Shown one piece after another: positions 55,113-64,000 of a stretch of DNA of 64,000 nt. Numbering within the stretch: the stretch's first letter is position 1; every line of letters begins with the position of its first letter. Source of the stretch: Armigeres subalbatus (taxonomy: Eukaryota; Arthropoda; Insecta; Diptera; Culicidae); the NCBI RefSeq assembly GCF_024139115.2, contig NC_085141.1, positions 244,023,047-244,087,046 on the forward strand, written 5' to 3'. The position numbers were made by a program, and so were the translations under genes. The notes under the pieces are model-generated. The model was given only the letters and a program-made list of their open reading frames with translations, was not told the origin of the DNA and did not search any database.

Positions 55113-56207
55113 TAATGGACAACGTAATTCTGCAGAATGTTGAGCATAAGCATGCCAGCACGAACACAAAATACCATTGCCTCTACGACTACTATTTCCT
55201 TGGGATAAATCGGACCCAGCTTGCGGTTATCTACCGAAAGAGCAAATCGACCATCGGAAGTTGGATTGAATCCTACGAAGCAAACGGTTTACTGTCATCA
55301 GGCTCCGTCAGACGTTGCAAGCAAATCACTCGTGCGAGCGAATGATTTCTGAGAGCACTCGCAATTGCAGTCACACGTGGCAGTTTTTTACTTTAAGCAA
55401 ATGACAGATTTACTCTCATGCAAATATAAACAAAAACGAAAAACTTGTTTTTCGGCCACAAAATCTAATTTCATTGCTATTTTTGCAGTGCAATACTGCC
55501 ACATGAAAAAGTTTTTACTTTTGCGAGCTAAAAATTTGCTAGTGCTGCACTAGCAAGCGCAATTTCGTTTCGAATTGTCATTTGTTTGCATGCAATCACT
55601 TTCAGTGTAGTCAGACAGGCAAATTTTTGACAGTTGTCACTTTCTGCGAGCAAAATGCTCGTTGCGAGTGATTTGCTTGCAACGTCTGAGGGCACCTTAA
55701 GCAGCGGGAACAAGTATTCCGGAAGTTCAGCGCGAAACATAGACAATGGATCATGGCTTTATACCAAGAAAAGCCAGTTCTTTACCTCGAGGAATGCAGA
55801 GACTTTTTCTACCAGCAGTTCCGGATTAAAATCAGAGGAAGTACAGTAAAGTACAGCGATATCCAGGGTACAATTCGGTGTGGATTATGGACGGGGCACG
55901 GATCCACTGTGACCCCAATATAATTCTTTATCTCCGCTCAATTGGAATTCTTCCAGTGTTTTTGCCACCGTATTGCCCATTCTTCAATCCCGTGGAATTG
56001 GTATTTGGAATGACAAAATCGCGAATTAGAAAAGCTTACGTTGAAAATAAGAACGAAAAACTTTCTTTATTAGCTCTTGAAACATTCATGGCTCTCGAAA
56101 AGTACAATTGCAGTAACATTTATAAACATTGTGGCTATTTACCAGGCGGTGTCTTCGATCCGTCGATTGGAATGACCCAAAATGAGAATCAGGTTCGTAA
56201 CGAATAA
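55113..56207 (+). pseudogene. Tc1/IS630-type transposase, deleted and interrupted
   Basis: From an ATG at 55113 the frame shows a helix-turn-helix region (YYFLGINRTQLAVIYRKSKS, then IGSWIESYEANGLL). A 380-bp MITE cuts it at 55309. After 55688 the protein resumes (KQREQVFRKFSAKHRQWIMA, LYQEKPVLYLEE). It then jumps at about 55845 to YPGYNSVWIMDGARIHCD, so the part with the first catalytic Asp is deleted. It ends with LPPYCPFFNPVELVFGM, which holds the last catalytic acidic residue of the DDE triad. It cannot be active. Its 3' end faces the intact minus-strand gene 110 bp away. Confidence 0.82.
55309..55688. mobile_element. 380-bp MITE in the transposase, 24-bp perfect TIRs
   Basis: Both ends start CAGACGTTGCAAGCAAATCA and match for 24 bp. 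The CAG start and length suggest hAT, but I find no clear 8-bp target duplication. Secondary inverted words (CACGTGGCAG near 55370, CTGCCACATG near 55498) lie inside. Confidence 0.85.
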
Positions 56208-56316
56208 GAGGATTTTATTTGGATTTGAAACAAAATAATCAATATATACTATTTACTTAACTTTATTGGAATATAACCCTTCAGGTACAAAATCATCATA
56301 GATTAACTTTTCACTG

Positions 56317-57540
56317 TTACATGTGATCCACATCAACCATATCCGAAATGTTATCTACAAGAGAACAACTTATTTCGTTTTCTTCTGGTCTGTGAGCCTC
56401 CTGGAACGCTGAAACTAGGCTTGAGTTGATGGACGATCGTGTTCGCAGTGCGCTGATACGGTGCTTCAATCGCTGTCCTAGAGATATGATTTGATCCGCT
56501 TCTTCCTCCAATGTCGAAAGCTCTGCAGCAAACGCATCGTTGATGGTAGTAGCAACAGACAATCCCTGGCGAGAGCATTCAAGCTGTACAGCTTCCGAAG
56601 TAGGAACAGATCGAAAGAACTTTATTATGGAAAGTGGAGGTAGCTCAGTTTTTTTTCGCTCTCGTTCATGCGCGGGTGTGGTGTGGATGTAATTTGCCCA
56701 CAGTTTCCACGAGCTTGCGTGTCCAGTGAAATGTTTGCCATGAAGTTCTCGAAGCTCATCTGCCAGTTGAGACAGGGACTGATTACTGGGCGCACCTGCT
56801 CGGTCCGTTTGATGAAATTTCACCAACTGCTTGTCCACCAAATCCCACAGTTGTTTGCAGAATACAGCCGTAGAATAAATATGCACATGAACCCGAATAA
56901 CTTTTCCTCGCCAGCTAATAAGAAGCTTACTACTAATCTGGCTGATATCGACACGTCTTCGATTTTGATGGTTTTGCATATATATGAATTTTCCCATATC
57001 GTCGTAGGTCGTGTCGCTTTCGCCCCATGTTGGTATTTGGTTTCCTTTCTCCATAACAAAGATTACTTCACGGCATATCATCGGTTTTACAATAGTCCAT
57101 AGGCTCCTCAATATTTCGTCGACTGAATCACCCGAAATAGTTTGCGATGCTATGAGGCTGCCGGATGTTTCGCCAACAAATCGACGCTTGAAGAAGGAGG
57201 CGGATAGGGACAAGTTGTTTTTTCGACTGCGCTTAGCATCATGATTCGTCTGCTCATCGTTTACGTCGTCTCTGAGACTAGGACCATCTGTCTCGTCATC
57301 GTCATCTAAAGGATTAACCATGGGAGCATCGTCAAGCGCTTCAATTGTGTATTTCTCATAATCCTCCAAATCCACACCATTTTCGTTTTGATGCACGTAT
57401 TCCTCAGGATCATCGTCAAGTGCTTCGATTATATATTTGTCGGAATCCTCCAAAGCCACACCATTTTCAGCTTGATGCACCGATTCCTCATAGCTGCTAC
57501 CGGTGTCTCGGTCAGTGTAGCCTTCTCCATCCTCCATCAT
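56317..57540 (-). CDS. Intact 407-residue protein of unknown function, convergent with the transposase remnant
   Basis: The frame runs from ATG at 57540 to a stop at 56317. A GT-AG intron of 71 bp (57542-57612; donor CAG|GTAAAT, acceptor TCTTTTAG) ends one base before the ATG, so the 5' UTR is probably spliced. I prefer this start to one inside the intron. The first 100 residues are acidic, with a near-tandem repeat of about 30 residues (VHQAENGVALEDSDKY, then VHQNENGVDLEDYEKY). A basic patch KRSRKNN follows, then a globular part with SLWTIVKPMICREVIF, GHASSWKLWANYIHTTPAHE and a predicted helical C-terminus (LSTLEEEADQIISLGQRLKH). I recognise no family. Its tail-to-tail position suggests it may be the second gene of the same transposon, or a host gene. 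Frames on the opposite strand are shadows. Confidence 0.7.
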   Translation of the reverse strand: MMEDGEGYTDRDTGSSYEESVHQAENGVALEDSDKYIIEALDDDPEEYVHQNENGVDLEDYEKYTIEALDDAPMVNPLDDDDETDGPSLRDDVNDEQTNHDAKRSRKNNLSLSASFFKRRFVGETSGSLIASQTISGDSVDEILRSLWTIVKPMICREVIFVMEKGNQIPTWGESDTTYDDMGKFIYMQNHQNRRRVDISQISSKLLISWRGKVIRVHVHIYSTAVFCKQLWDLVDKQLVKFHQTDRAGAPSNQSLSQLADELRELHGKHFTGHASSWKLWANYIHTTPAHERERKKTELPPLSIIKFFRSVPTSEAVQLECSRQGLSVATTINDAFAAELSTLEEEADQIISLGQRLKHRISALRTRSSINSSLVSAFQEAHRPEENEISCSLVDNISDMVDVDHM

Positions 57541-57612
57541 GCTAAAAGATAGAAGAATCATCAATAATAAACGAAATATCAAGTATTTTTTCTCAATTTT
57601 ACTCAAATTTAC

Positions 57613-57952
57613 CTGCAAAACGATCCAAAACAATGAAACTGCAGTTGCTGTTTATTGCGGGCGATGAGAAACGGTATTGTTGTTGTTTTGTTTCTTCTTC
57701 TTATTGACATCATAAATTTGAGCAAGGTTGCCAGTTACACGGAAAATTAAATAAATGTGGTACAAAAAGTTTATTTATTGAAGATTTAATCAAAATTAAT
57801 TCAGCAACCAGGAATGCACAGAAAAATAGTGTGATACCTGAAGTGCACTGAAAATTTATATTTGAAAGCAATCTGCTATATAATTCAATTCTCGTAACAA
57901 CAATATTACAACTATTTCTTGATTCGACAAATACATATATCCAACATTTCTA
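57613..57952. other. Upstream region of the 407-residue gene
   Basis: Holds its first non-coding exon and presumably the promoter. AT-rich, otherwise featureless; a TTCTTCTTCTTATTGACAT strip may be a chance match to the SINE tail. Confidence 0.4.
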
Positions 57953-58203
57953 CACTGCCAAAAATATCTATATAAGATATATGTGTAGCCGTTATAAATT
58001 TTTGCAATAGCTCCACCCTAATATAATCGATATAGAACCACACATATATTAAATAATTGCTTATTCGAGACCACACATAAAGTTTATTTGGATATATATT
58101 TTATTAGTAGTTCGCGTGGAGAATGGTTATGTGTGCGCTGATATACATCATAAGTTAAATATATGGATTTTTGCCAATAAATATGTGTGGATTTTTAGTA
58201 GTG
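57953..58203. mobile_element. 251-bp TA-flanked MITE
   Basis: TA at 57951-57952 and 58204-58205. Ends are CACTGCCAAAAAT and the complement of CACTACTAAAAAT. The interior is rich in ATATGTGTGG-type words on both strands. Non-coding. Confidence 0.75.
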
Positions 58204-58205
58204 TA

Positions 58206-58677
58206 TGTTTTAGGTGGAAGGCGGACGATTTGCCCATCGAACGCAGTTTTTGGGGTGGGTGGTTTTTGAAGGCGATAGCTTATGTAGTCGTTGCAAATTG
58301 GCGCTTCCGGGCATGGCGCTTAGCGAGTTTGCTGGTGACGCTAAAGGCGTTAGATAGTGGCGAAAAAAAAGGAGAATTCGTAATCGGCGGAGATGATGTA
58401 CCACGGGAGTTACCACCGTGGGCAGTAGACCTGAGGAGACTTCAAAAACTACAACTCGTATGAGGTCGGCACATGGCGAATAGCAAACACTGGATTTCGC
58501 AGTGGTCTTGTTGAGCTTAGTAGAATGGTGGAGGTTTGATCGGATAGCATTGGTGAAGGCGAGAAATAGACCCGACGGCGTAAATAGACGATGGAGGAGA
58601 ATTTGTCCGTTTGACAATGGTGGAGACCTGGTACTGTGGAAGCAGGCGGGCAAAGATTTCGTCTGTCGGTACTCTTG
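58206..58677. other. G-rich stretch without a supported gene
   Basis: Open on both strands for over 100 codons (58116-58463 plus, 58210-58917 minus), but these frames run into MITEs and show no domain. I treat them as chance. Confidence 0.4.
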
Positions 58678-59033
58678 CACTGAGGATACTGGCCGTAAGA
58701 TTTTCATACGACCAAACTTATGAGAATGTTTCATACGAATTGAACTATGAAAATCGTAGGTTCTTTTTTCGATCAATTCTAACTCTTTATTGAATATCCA
58801 ACGAGACAGTTTCTCGAAGCGTCGGTGGGCGTATGGTGTGAACGCACGCCTCCTAATCACGACGCCCATGGTTCGAACCCGGGTTACACTTTTTTTAACA
58901 AACTGAAAATATTTCATAAGATTGTCGTATGAAATGCATTCTATTAGAGAATCGTATGAAAATCAATACATTTTCTTGTGGCGAAATTTCAAAGGAGAAA
59001 CGTATGATGTTCTTACGACCAGTATCCTCAGTG
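58678..59033. mobile_element. 356-bp foldback MITE carrying a tRNA-like unit
   Basis: Ends are CACTGAGGATACTGGCCGTA and the imperfect complement. The heptamer CATACGA occurs at least five times in the subterminal arms, pointing inwards on both sides (about 58703, 58732, 58925, 58951, 59000). No certain target duplication. A tRNA-like segment with Pol III signals lies in the middle. Confidence 0.75.
58819..58898 (+). ncRNA. tRNA-like Pol III unit inside a MITE
   Basis: Box-A-like TGGGCGTATGG is followed 40 bp later by a perfect box B, GGTTCGAACCC, and then by a run of seven T (about 58890-58896), a Pol III terminator. The cloverleaf is poor: I cannot form a normal anticodon stem and loop. It is therefore more likely a tRNA-derived pseudogene or SINE head than a working tRNA. 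Confidence 0.5.
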
Positions 59034-59077
59034 TGCTTCCCGATGGCATCACCAATACCTTTCTCTTCCAAAAATCA

Positions 59078-60729
59078 AAATATGAAATCAAAAGTACAGG
59101 ACCTACGTCGTAGTCTCGATGAATCCCAATCACTTATTCGGAATTGCGCTCTTCAAATAAGAAAGTGTCAAGTTTTCAACAATTTCTAGATCGCCTAATT
59201 CCTAATTCGCCTGATTCCTATTGTTTTTCCATCGTACACTCATCTGCCCATCGCAAACTCGCCGTTTATAGTTTGCGCTATTGGGTGCTTATCTGAACAA
59301 TTTACGTACATACATGATTTGAACCACCCTCTTCAGATTCAAAATCACTGTTGATACACATCTAATTATTATAAACCAATGTCCTATAAGTTCACGCTTA
59401 ATTAAGCAGCGGTTACATAACATATCATAAGCTTTTATTTTAAAAAATCGGGACATATACGGTGTAAAAAAAATAACATGCATAATTCTTTCAACCTCAA
59501 ACGCTTCATATTCTACAGAAACAACGCAAATGATCATTCACATCAACATTTGCAATAATTTCCAATAATAATCCAACAACAAGACAATAGAAGACTTATA
59601 TGTTGTTAGTCTTTCGATTGTGGATTGTCTGGACTAGAATTGTTCCTAAGGTCATCGGAACGCTATTGGAGAACATCTGTGGAGATATGGTGAAAACAAT
59701 TAGTGTTAGCTGCAAGCGTTATTTTCTTTTTATATAAATCTCGGGTACTTATTCAAAAGGACGTATGTGATTTTGTAAACAAAAATTCAAACGTCGATTT
59801 GTCCATTTTGATGGCACTCCCACGCAAACTAACACAATGAACAGGTAGCCGAAGCCTCCCCATACCTGTCTGCGGCAATGGTTTGCGTGGGAGTGCTATC
59901 AGATTGTAGAAAAAACCGTTTGAATCTTTATTCACAAAATCACATACGTCCTTTTGAATAAGTACCCGAGAAATAGGGTTATACGCTAATTCGTCCATTG
60001 CGCTAGTATCCGTCATATCAAATTCTAAATCACTAAATACTCGCGAATCGTAAACTAACATAATAAACTAATCATCTGGCGAGATAGAAAAAAGTGTACA
60101 CTACGATCTGCATTCATTTAAATTACATTCCGGTGTTACTTACTTGAAATACAGTTAAATTTAACTTTGCGACTGTGACTTTTTGCACAATTTCCTACGT
60201 TACCCGTGCGACGAAGGAAAATCCAGTTCGTTCACTGCTGTAGAAGACGCGCAACACCGTCATCAAAATCAACGTAATTCACTGATTTTCACCGCACTTT
60301 TTCACATAAATTTCTCACTGCGCACTAAATGAAAGCAATGTTTATTATTATTACTCAAGTGAAAAATTATTGTAAAATATCTACCGGAAGGCGTTCAAAT
60401 GATCTGTTTTTTTCAAACTTTAGAGCGTTTGAAATTTATTTTCTTCGTCGCCTTGTTTATAGTCGAAAAACGCGTTGCCAAACTGGCGGTTTGAACTGAA
60501 ATAATCTTATGTTACACATCTGATAATACATCATGCAGTCAATAAAAGTAGGTTTTTCAATTATTTTTCGCTAGCGTAATAAAAGTAATGTCTTCCAAAT
60601 AAATATTTTCCATACACACTCGCCATTCATACTAAAATTTTCCACTATTCCAAAAGTTTGAAACAGGAGAAATAATTTCATAATAGAAAATTGTTGGCAG
60701 CACTACCCATGTACATTAGGCTTTCAGCC
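59078..60729. repeat. 1652-bp tandem duplication, unit 1
   Basis: The sequence from AATATGAAATCAAAAGTACA to ATTAGGCTTTCAGC recurs immediately downstream (60730-62538) almost without change. It has no supported gene; short frames such as 59289-59537 minus appear twice because of the duplication. Contains a CTCGGG-type MITE. Confidence 0.92.
59740..59970. mobile_element. CTCGGG-type foldback MITE, copy 2
   Basis: Same inverted ends as 54054-54805. The 4-bp direct repeat AAAT flanks it (59736-59739 and 59971-59974). Inner inverted words GGCACTCCCACGCAAAC and GTTTGCGTGGGAGTGC surround the centre. Confidence 0.88.
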
Positions 60730-61396
60730 AAATATGAAATCAAAAGTACAGGACCTACGTCGTAGTCTCGATGAATCCCAATCACTTATTCGGAATTGCG
60801 CTCTTCAAATAAGAAAGTGTCAAGTTTTCAACAATTTCTAGATCGCCTAATTCCTAATTCGCCTGATTCCTATTGTTTTTCCATCGTACACTCATCTGCC
60901 CATCGCAAACTCGCCGTTTATAGTTTGCGCTATGGTCATGGGTGCTTATCTGAACAATTTACGTACATACATGATTTGAACCACCCTCTTCAGATTCAAA
61001 ATCACTGTTGATACACATCTAATTATTATAAACCAATGTCCTATAAGTTCACGCTTAATTAAGCAGCGGTTACATAACATATCATAAGCTTTTATTTTAA
61101 AAAATCGGGACATATACGGTGTAAAAAAAATAACATGCATAATTCTTTCAACCTCAAACGCTTCATATTCTACAGAAACAACGCAAATGATCATTCACAT
61201 CAACATTTGCAATAATTTCCAATAATAATCCAACAACAAGACAATAGAAGACTTATATGTTGTTAGTCTTTCGATTGTGGATTGTCTGGACTAGAATTGT
61301 TCCTAAGGTCATCGGAACGCTATTGGAGAACATCTGTGGAGATATGGTGAAAACAATTAGTGTTAGCTGCAAGCGTTATTTTCTTTTTATATAAAT

Positions 61397-61780
61397 CTCG
61401 GGTACTTATTCAAAAGGACGTATGTGATTTTGTAAACAAAGATTCAAACGTCGATTTGTCCATTTTGATGGCACTCCCCAGGCTATTGACATCCTATTGC
61501 TTAGCCCATCGCCAGATCGTAGCCAGGATGTCCCGGGCTATATTTTTTTTTCATACTGCGTTTCAATGATGACAGCGGGCTATGTCTATTGATGATGATG
61601 ACACCGCGCTTGTCACCGGCTCGGCACTCCCATGCAAACCAACACAATGAACAGGTAGCCGAAGCCTCCCCGTACCTGTCTGTGGCGAAGGTTTGCGTGG
61701 GAGTGCTATCAGATTGTAGAAAAAACCGTTTGAATCTTTATTTACAAAATCACATACGTCCTTTTGAATAAGTACCCGAG
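61397..61780. mobile_element. CTCGGG-type foldback MITE, copy 3 (in the duplicate unit)
   Basis: Counterpart of 59740-59970 with the same AAAT flanks (61393-61396 and 61781-61784), enlarged by the insertion described next. Confidence 0.88.
61479..61622. mobile_element. 144-bp insertion with 8-9-bp target duplication
   Basis: GGCACTCCC stands at 61470-61478 and again at 61623-61631, while unit 1 has it once. The insert starts CAGGCTATTGAC and ends with the complement of CGAGCCGGTGAC, weak inverted ends. An 8-bp duplication and CAG start would fit a small hAT MITE. Confidence 0.7.
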
Positions 61781-62538
61781 AAATAGGGTTATACGCTAAT
61801 TCGTCCATTGCGCTAGTATCCGTCATATCAAATTCTAAATCACTAAATACTCGCGAATCGTAAACTAACATAATAAACTAATCATCTGGCGAGATAGAAA
61901 AAAGTGTACACTACGATCTGCATTCATTTAAATTACATTCCGGTGTTACTTACTTGAAATACAGTTAAATTTAACTTTGCGACTGTGACTTTTTGCACAA
62001 TTTCCTACGTTACCCGTGCGACGAAGGAAAATCCAGTTCGTTCACTGCTGTAGAAGACGCGCAACACCGTCATCAAAATCAACGTAATTCACTGATTTTC
62101 ACCGCACTTTTTCACATAAATTTCTCACTGCGCACTAAATGAAAGCAATGTTTATTATTATTACTCAAGTGAAAAATTATTGTAAAATATCTACCGGAAG
62201 GCGTTCAAATGATCTGTTTTTTTCAAACTTTAGAGCGTTTGAAATTTATTTTCTTCGTCGCCTTGTTTATAGTCGAAAAACGCGTTGCCAAACTGGCGGT
62301 TTGAACTGAAATAATCTTATGTTACACATCTGATAATACATCATGCAGTCAATAAAAGTAGGTTTTTCAATTATTTTTCGCTAGCGTAATAAAAGTAAAG
62401 TCTTCCAAATAAATATTTTCCATACACACTCGCCATTCATACTAAAATTTTCCACTATTCCAAAAGTTTGAAACAGGAGAAATAATTTCATAATAGAAAA
62501 TTGTTGGCAGCACTACCCATGTACATTAGGCTTTCAGC

Positions 62539-62855
62539 GATCGTATACGTACACGCACGTTTCACTCACACTTTTACTCGGCTTGTTTGCAACCACGAGC
62601 AGCTGTCACGGCAAAATCAAATGGGATTGTTTGCAACCACGAACCTGCGTTCGTGTTGGTGAGAAATGTCGGCGAGACCCTAATGTTAAGCATGTGTGTT
62701 AGTTGTTTGACAGACTGAGGCATTTAACTGAATGGCAGCACATTCAAAACCATTTTTATGCGGTAGAAATGGGATTGCACTAGGAAATTTTTGTTAACTG
62801 GAACCGAAATAAACTTTCAAATTTGACTTTCAAAATTGACCGAAATGATAGTTAT
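62539..62855. other. Spacer before the 132-bp tandem repeat
   Basis: Contains two copies of TTGTTTGCAACCACGA (62586 and 62628). No gene seen. Confidence 0.45.
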
Positions 62856-63957
62856 TCTGCATGAAGTCACAGATAAGTCATCCAGTTATCCAAGAAATGG
62901 CTTGAGCTCAGGAACAAAGATTTGCAGTCCTGTTTTAAGTATGGTACATGCTCCTTGTGGTACAGAGAAAGGATACGGAGATGATCAATTTTCCGGTTTC
63001 AAATATGTTACATGTTCTCTGTAGCACAAAGTACAGAATGCGTTCACAGCATATGTACTTGGTCATCCAAGAAATCTCTGGAGTAAAGCCTTTCGATCTA
63101 CAGGCGTAACTGAAGATCAGTTTTCCGGTTTCAAATATGGTACATGCTGTCTGGAGTACAAAGAACAGAATGCGTTCACAGCATATGTTCTTGGTCATCC
63201 AAGAAATCCCTAGAGTAAGGCCTTTCAATCTACACGCGTAACTGAAGATTACTTTTCCGGTTTCAAATATGGTACATGCTCTCTGTAGTACAAAGAACAG
63301 AATGTGTTCTTAGCATATGTTCTTGGTCATTCAAGAAATCCCTGGAGTAAGCATTTTGGTCTACACGCGTAACTGAAGATCAATTTTACGGTTTCAAATA
63401 TGGTACATGCTCTCTGTAGTACAAAGAACAGAATGTGTTCTAATGCAAATGTTCTTGGTCACCCAAGAAATCCCTGGAGTAAGGCCTTTCAATCTACACG
63501 CGTAACTAAAGATCAATTTTCCGGTTTCAAATATAGTACATGCTCTCTGTAGTATAAAGAACAGAATGCGTTCACAGCATATGTTCTTGGTCATCCAAGA
63601 AATTCCTAGAGTAAGGCCTTTCAATCTACACGCGTAACTGAAGATCACTTTTCCGGTTTCAAATATGGTACATGCTCTCTGTAGTACAAAGAACAGAATG
63701 TGTTCTTAGCATATGTTCTTGGTCATTCAAGAAATCTCTGGAGTATAAGGCCTTTCGATCTACAGGCGTAACTGAAGATCAGTTTTCCGGTTTCAAATAT
63801 GGTACATGCTGTCTGTAGTACAAAGAACAGAATGCGTTTACAGCATATGTTCTAGGTCATCCAAGAAATCCCTGGAGTAAGGCCTTTAAATATACACGCG
63901 TAACTGAAGATTACTTTTCTGGTTTCAAATATGGTACATGCTCTCTGTAGTACAATC
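62856..63957. repeat. 132-bp tandem repeat, about eight units
   Basis: The marker TTCCGGTTTC occurs at about 62991, 63123, 63255, 63386, 63519, 63651, 63785 and 63917, a spacing of 131-134 bp. Units also share GGTCATCCAAGAAATCCCTG and ACACGCGTAACTGAAGAT. The first unit is degenerate. Alternate units seem slightly more alike (CACGCGTAACTGAAGATTAC at 63233 and 63893), hinting at higher-order structure. Two minus-strand frames of 97 and 84 codons are repeat translations. Confidence 0.9.
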
Positions 63958-64000
63958 AGGTATGTTTGGGAACCATCGCTCCTATCCTTTATTCCTATAC

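Larger units (their letters stand above)
60730..62538. repeat. 1652-bp tandem duplication, unit 2 (with insertions)
   Basis: Nearly identical to unit 1. Differences I can see: five extra bases near 60933, a 153-bp gain at 61479-61631, and scattered single-base changes. The duplication is therefore recent. Confidence 0.92.

Noticed and set aside
55365..55849. Short frames within and after the MITE in the transposase as separate genes
   Set aside because: The first is MITE sequence; the second is the transposase read in the wrong frame.
58819..58898. Functional tRNA gene
   Set aside because: Box B and terminator are good, but the anticodon arm does not fold properly and the unit is embedded in a MITE; reported only as tRNA-like.
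58210..58917. 235-codon minus-strand frame
   Set aside because: It crosses into the foldback MITE at 58678 and the tRNA-like unit, and shows no domain; a chance frame in G-rich DNA.
62935..63648. Minus-strand frames with repeated GISWMTKNICCERIL
   Set aside because: Translation of the 132-bp tandem repeat; frame breaks follow unit-length changes.

Overview
The window looks like mosquito DNA, most likely Aedes or another culicine. I base this on spliced genes with short GT-AG introns beside one very long intron, on a tRNA-derived SINE I recognise from Aedes, on RTE-type non-LTR retrotransposons with microsatellite tails, on dense foldback MITEs with TA duplications, and on multi-kilobase minisatellites. 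The species is inferred, not proven. I see no rRNA gene, CRISPR array or bacterial-style operon.

Layout. 1-2.0 kb: the 5' half of a non-LTR polyprotein on the minus strand, open to the window edge, joining an OTU-type cysteine protease to an AP-like endonuclease. 2.3-3.8 kb: two MITEs. 4.0-6.2 kb: a 24-bp minisatellite. 10.7-12.6 kb: a 23-bp minisatellite that ends in a hAT-type terminus. 14.06-18.38 kb: RTE copy 1, with a 12-bp target duplication and a 1.3-kb MITE in its RT. 20.28-37.78 kb: the clearest host gene, a secreted cuticular-type protein in four exons. Its 16.2-kb third intron holds a 153-bp tandem repeat, MITEs, RTE copy 2 (11-bp target duplication) and two further broken minus-strand RTE-like elements. 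39.2-43.6 kb: MITEs, a LINE RNase H remnant split by an insertion with a 21-bp direct repeat, and a broken retrocopy of a spenito/RBM15-type gene. 43.9-51.7 kb: a very large array of TTGG/TTGA-type simple repeat that flips strand near 46.66 kb and contains SINE pieces. 52.3-52.9 kb: a small two-exon minus-strand gene with a piggyBac-type C-terminal cysteine domain, next to an 88-bp near-perfect palindrome. 54.0-57.6 kb: nested MITEs, then a wrecked Tc1/IS630-type transposase facing an intact 407-codon gene of unknown function. 58.0-62.5 kb: MITEs, one with a Pol III-like tRNA unit, and a 1.65-kb tandem duplication. 62.86-63.96 kb: a 132-bp tandem repeat running almost to the edge.

Only three coding units look potentially functional: the cuticular gene, the small piggyBac-finger gene and the 407-aa gene. 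The OTU-endonuclease frame is also intact as far as it can be seen. Most other long open frames are repeat artefacts or shadows of dead retrotransposons. The nesting gives a partial order of events: RTE copy 1 landed in an older interspersed repeat and was then hit by a TA-MITE; a CTCGGG-type MITE at 54.05 kb was later hit by a second TA-MITE; the 59-62.5 kb duplication happened before a 144-bp insertion into its second unit.
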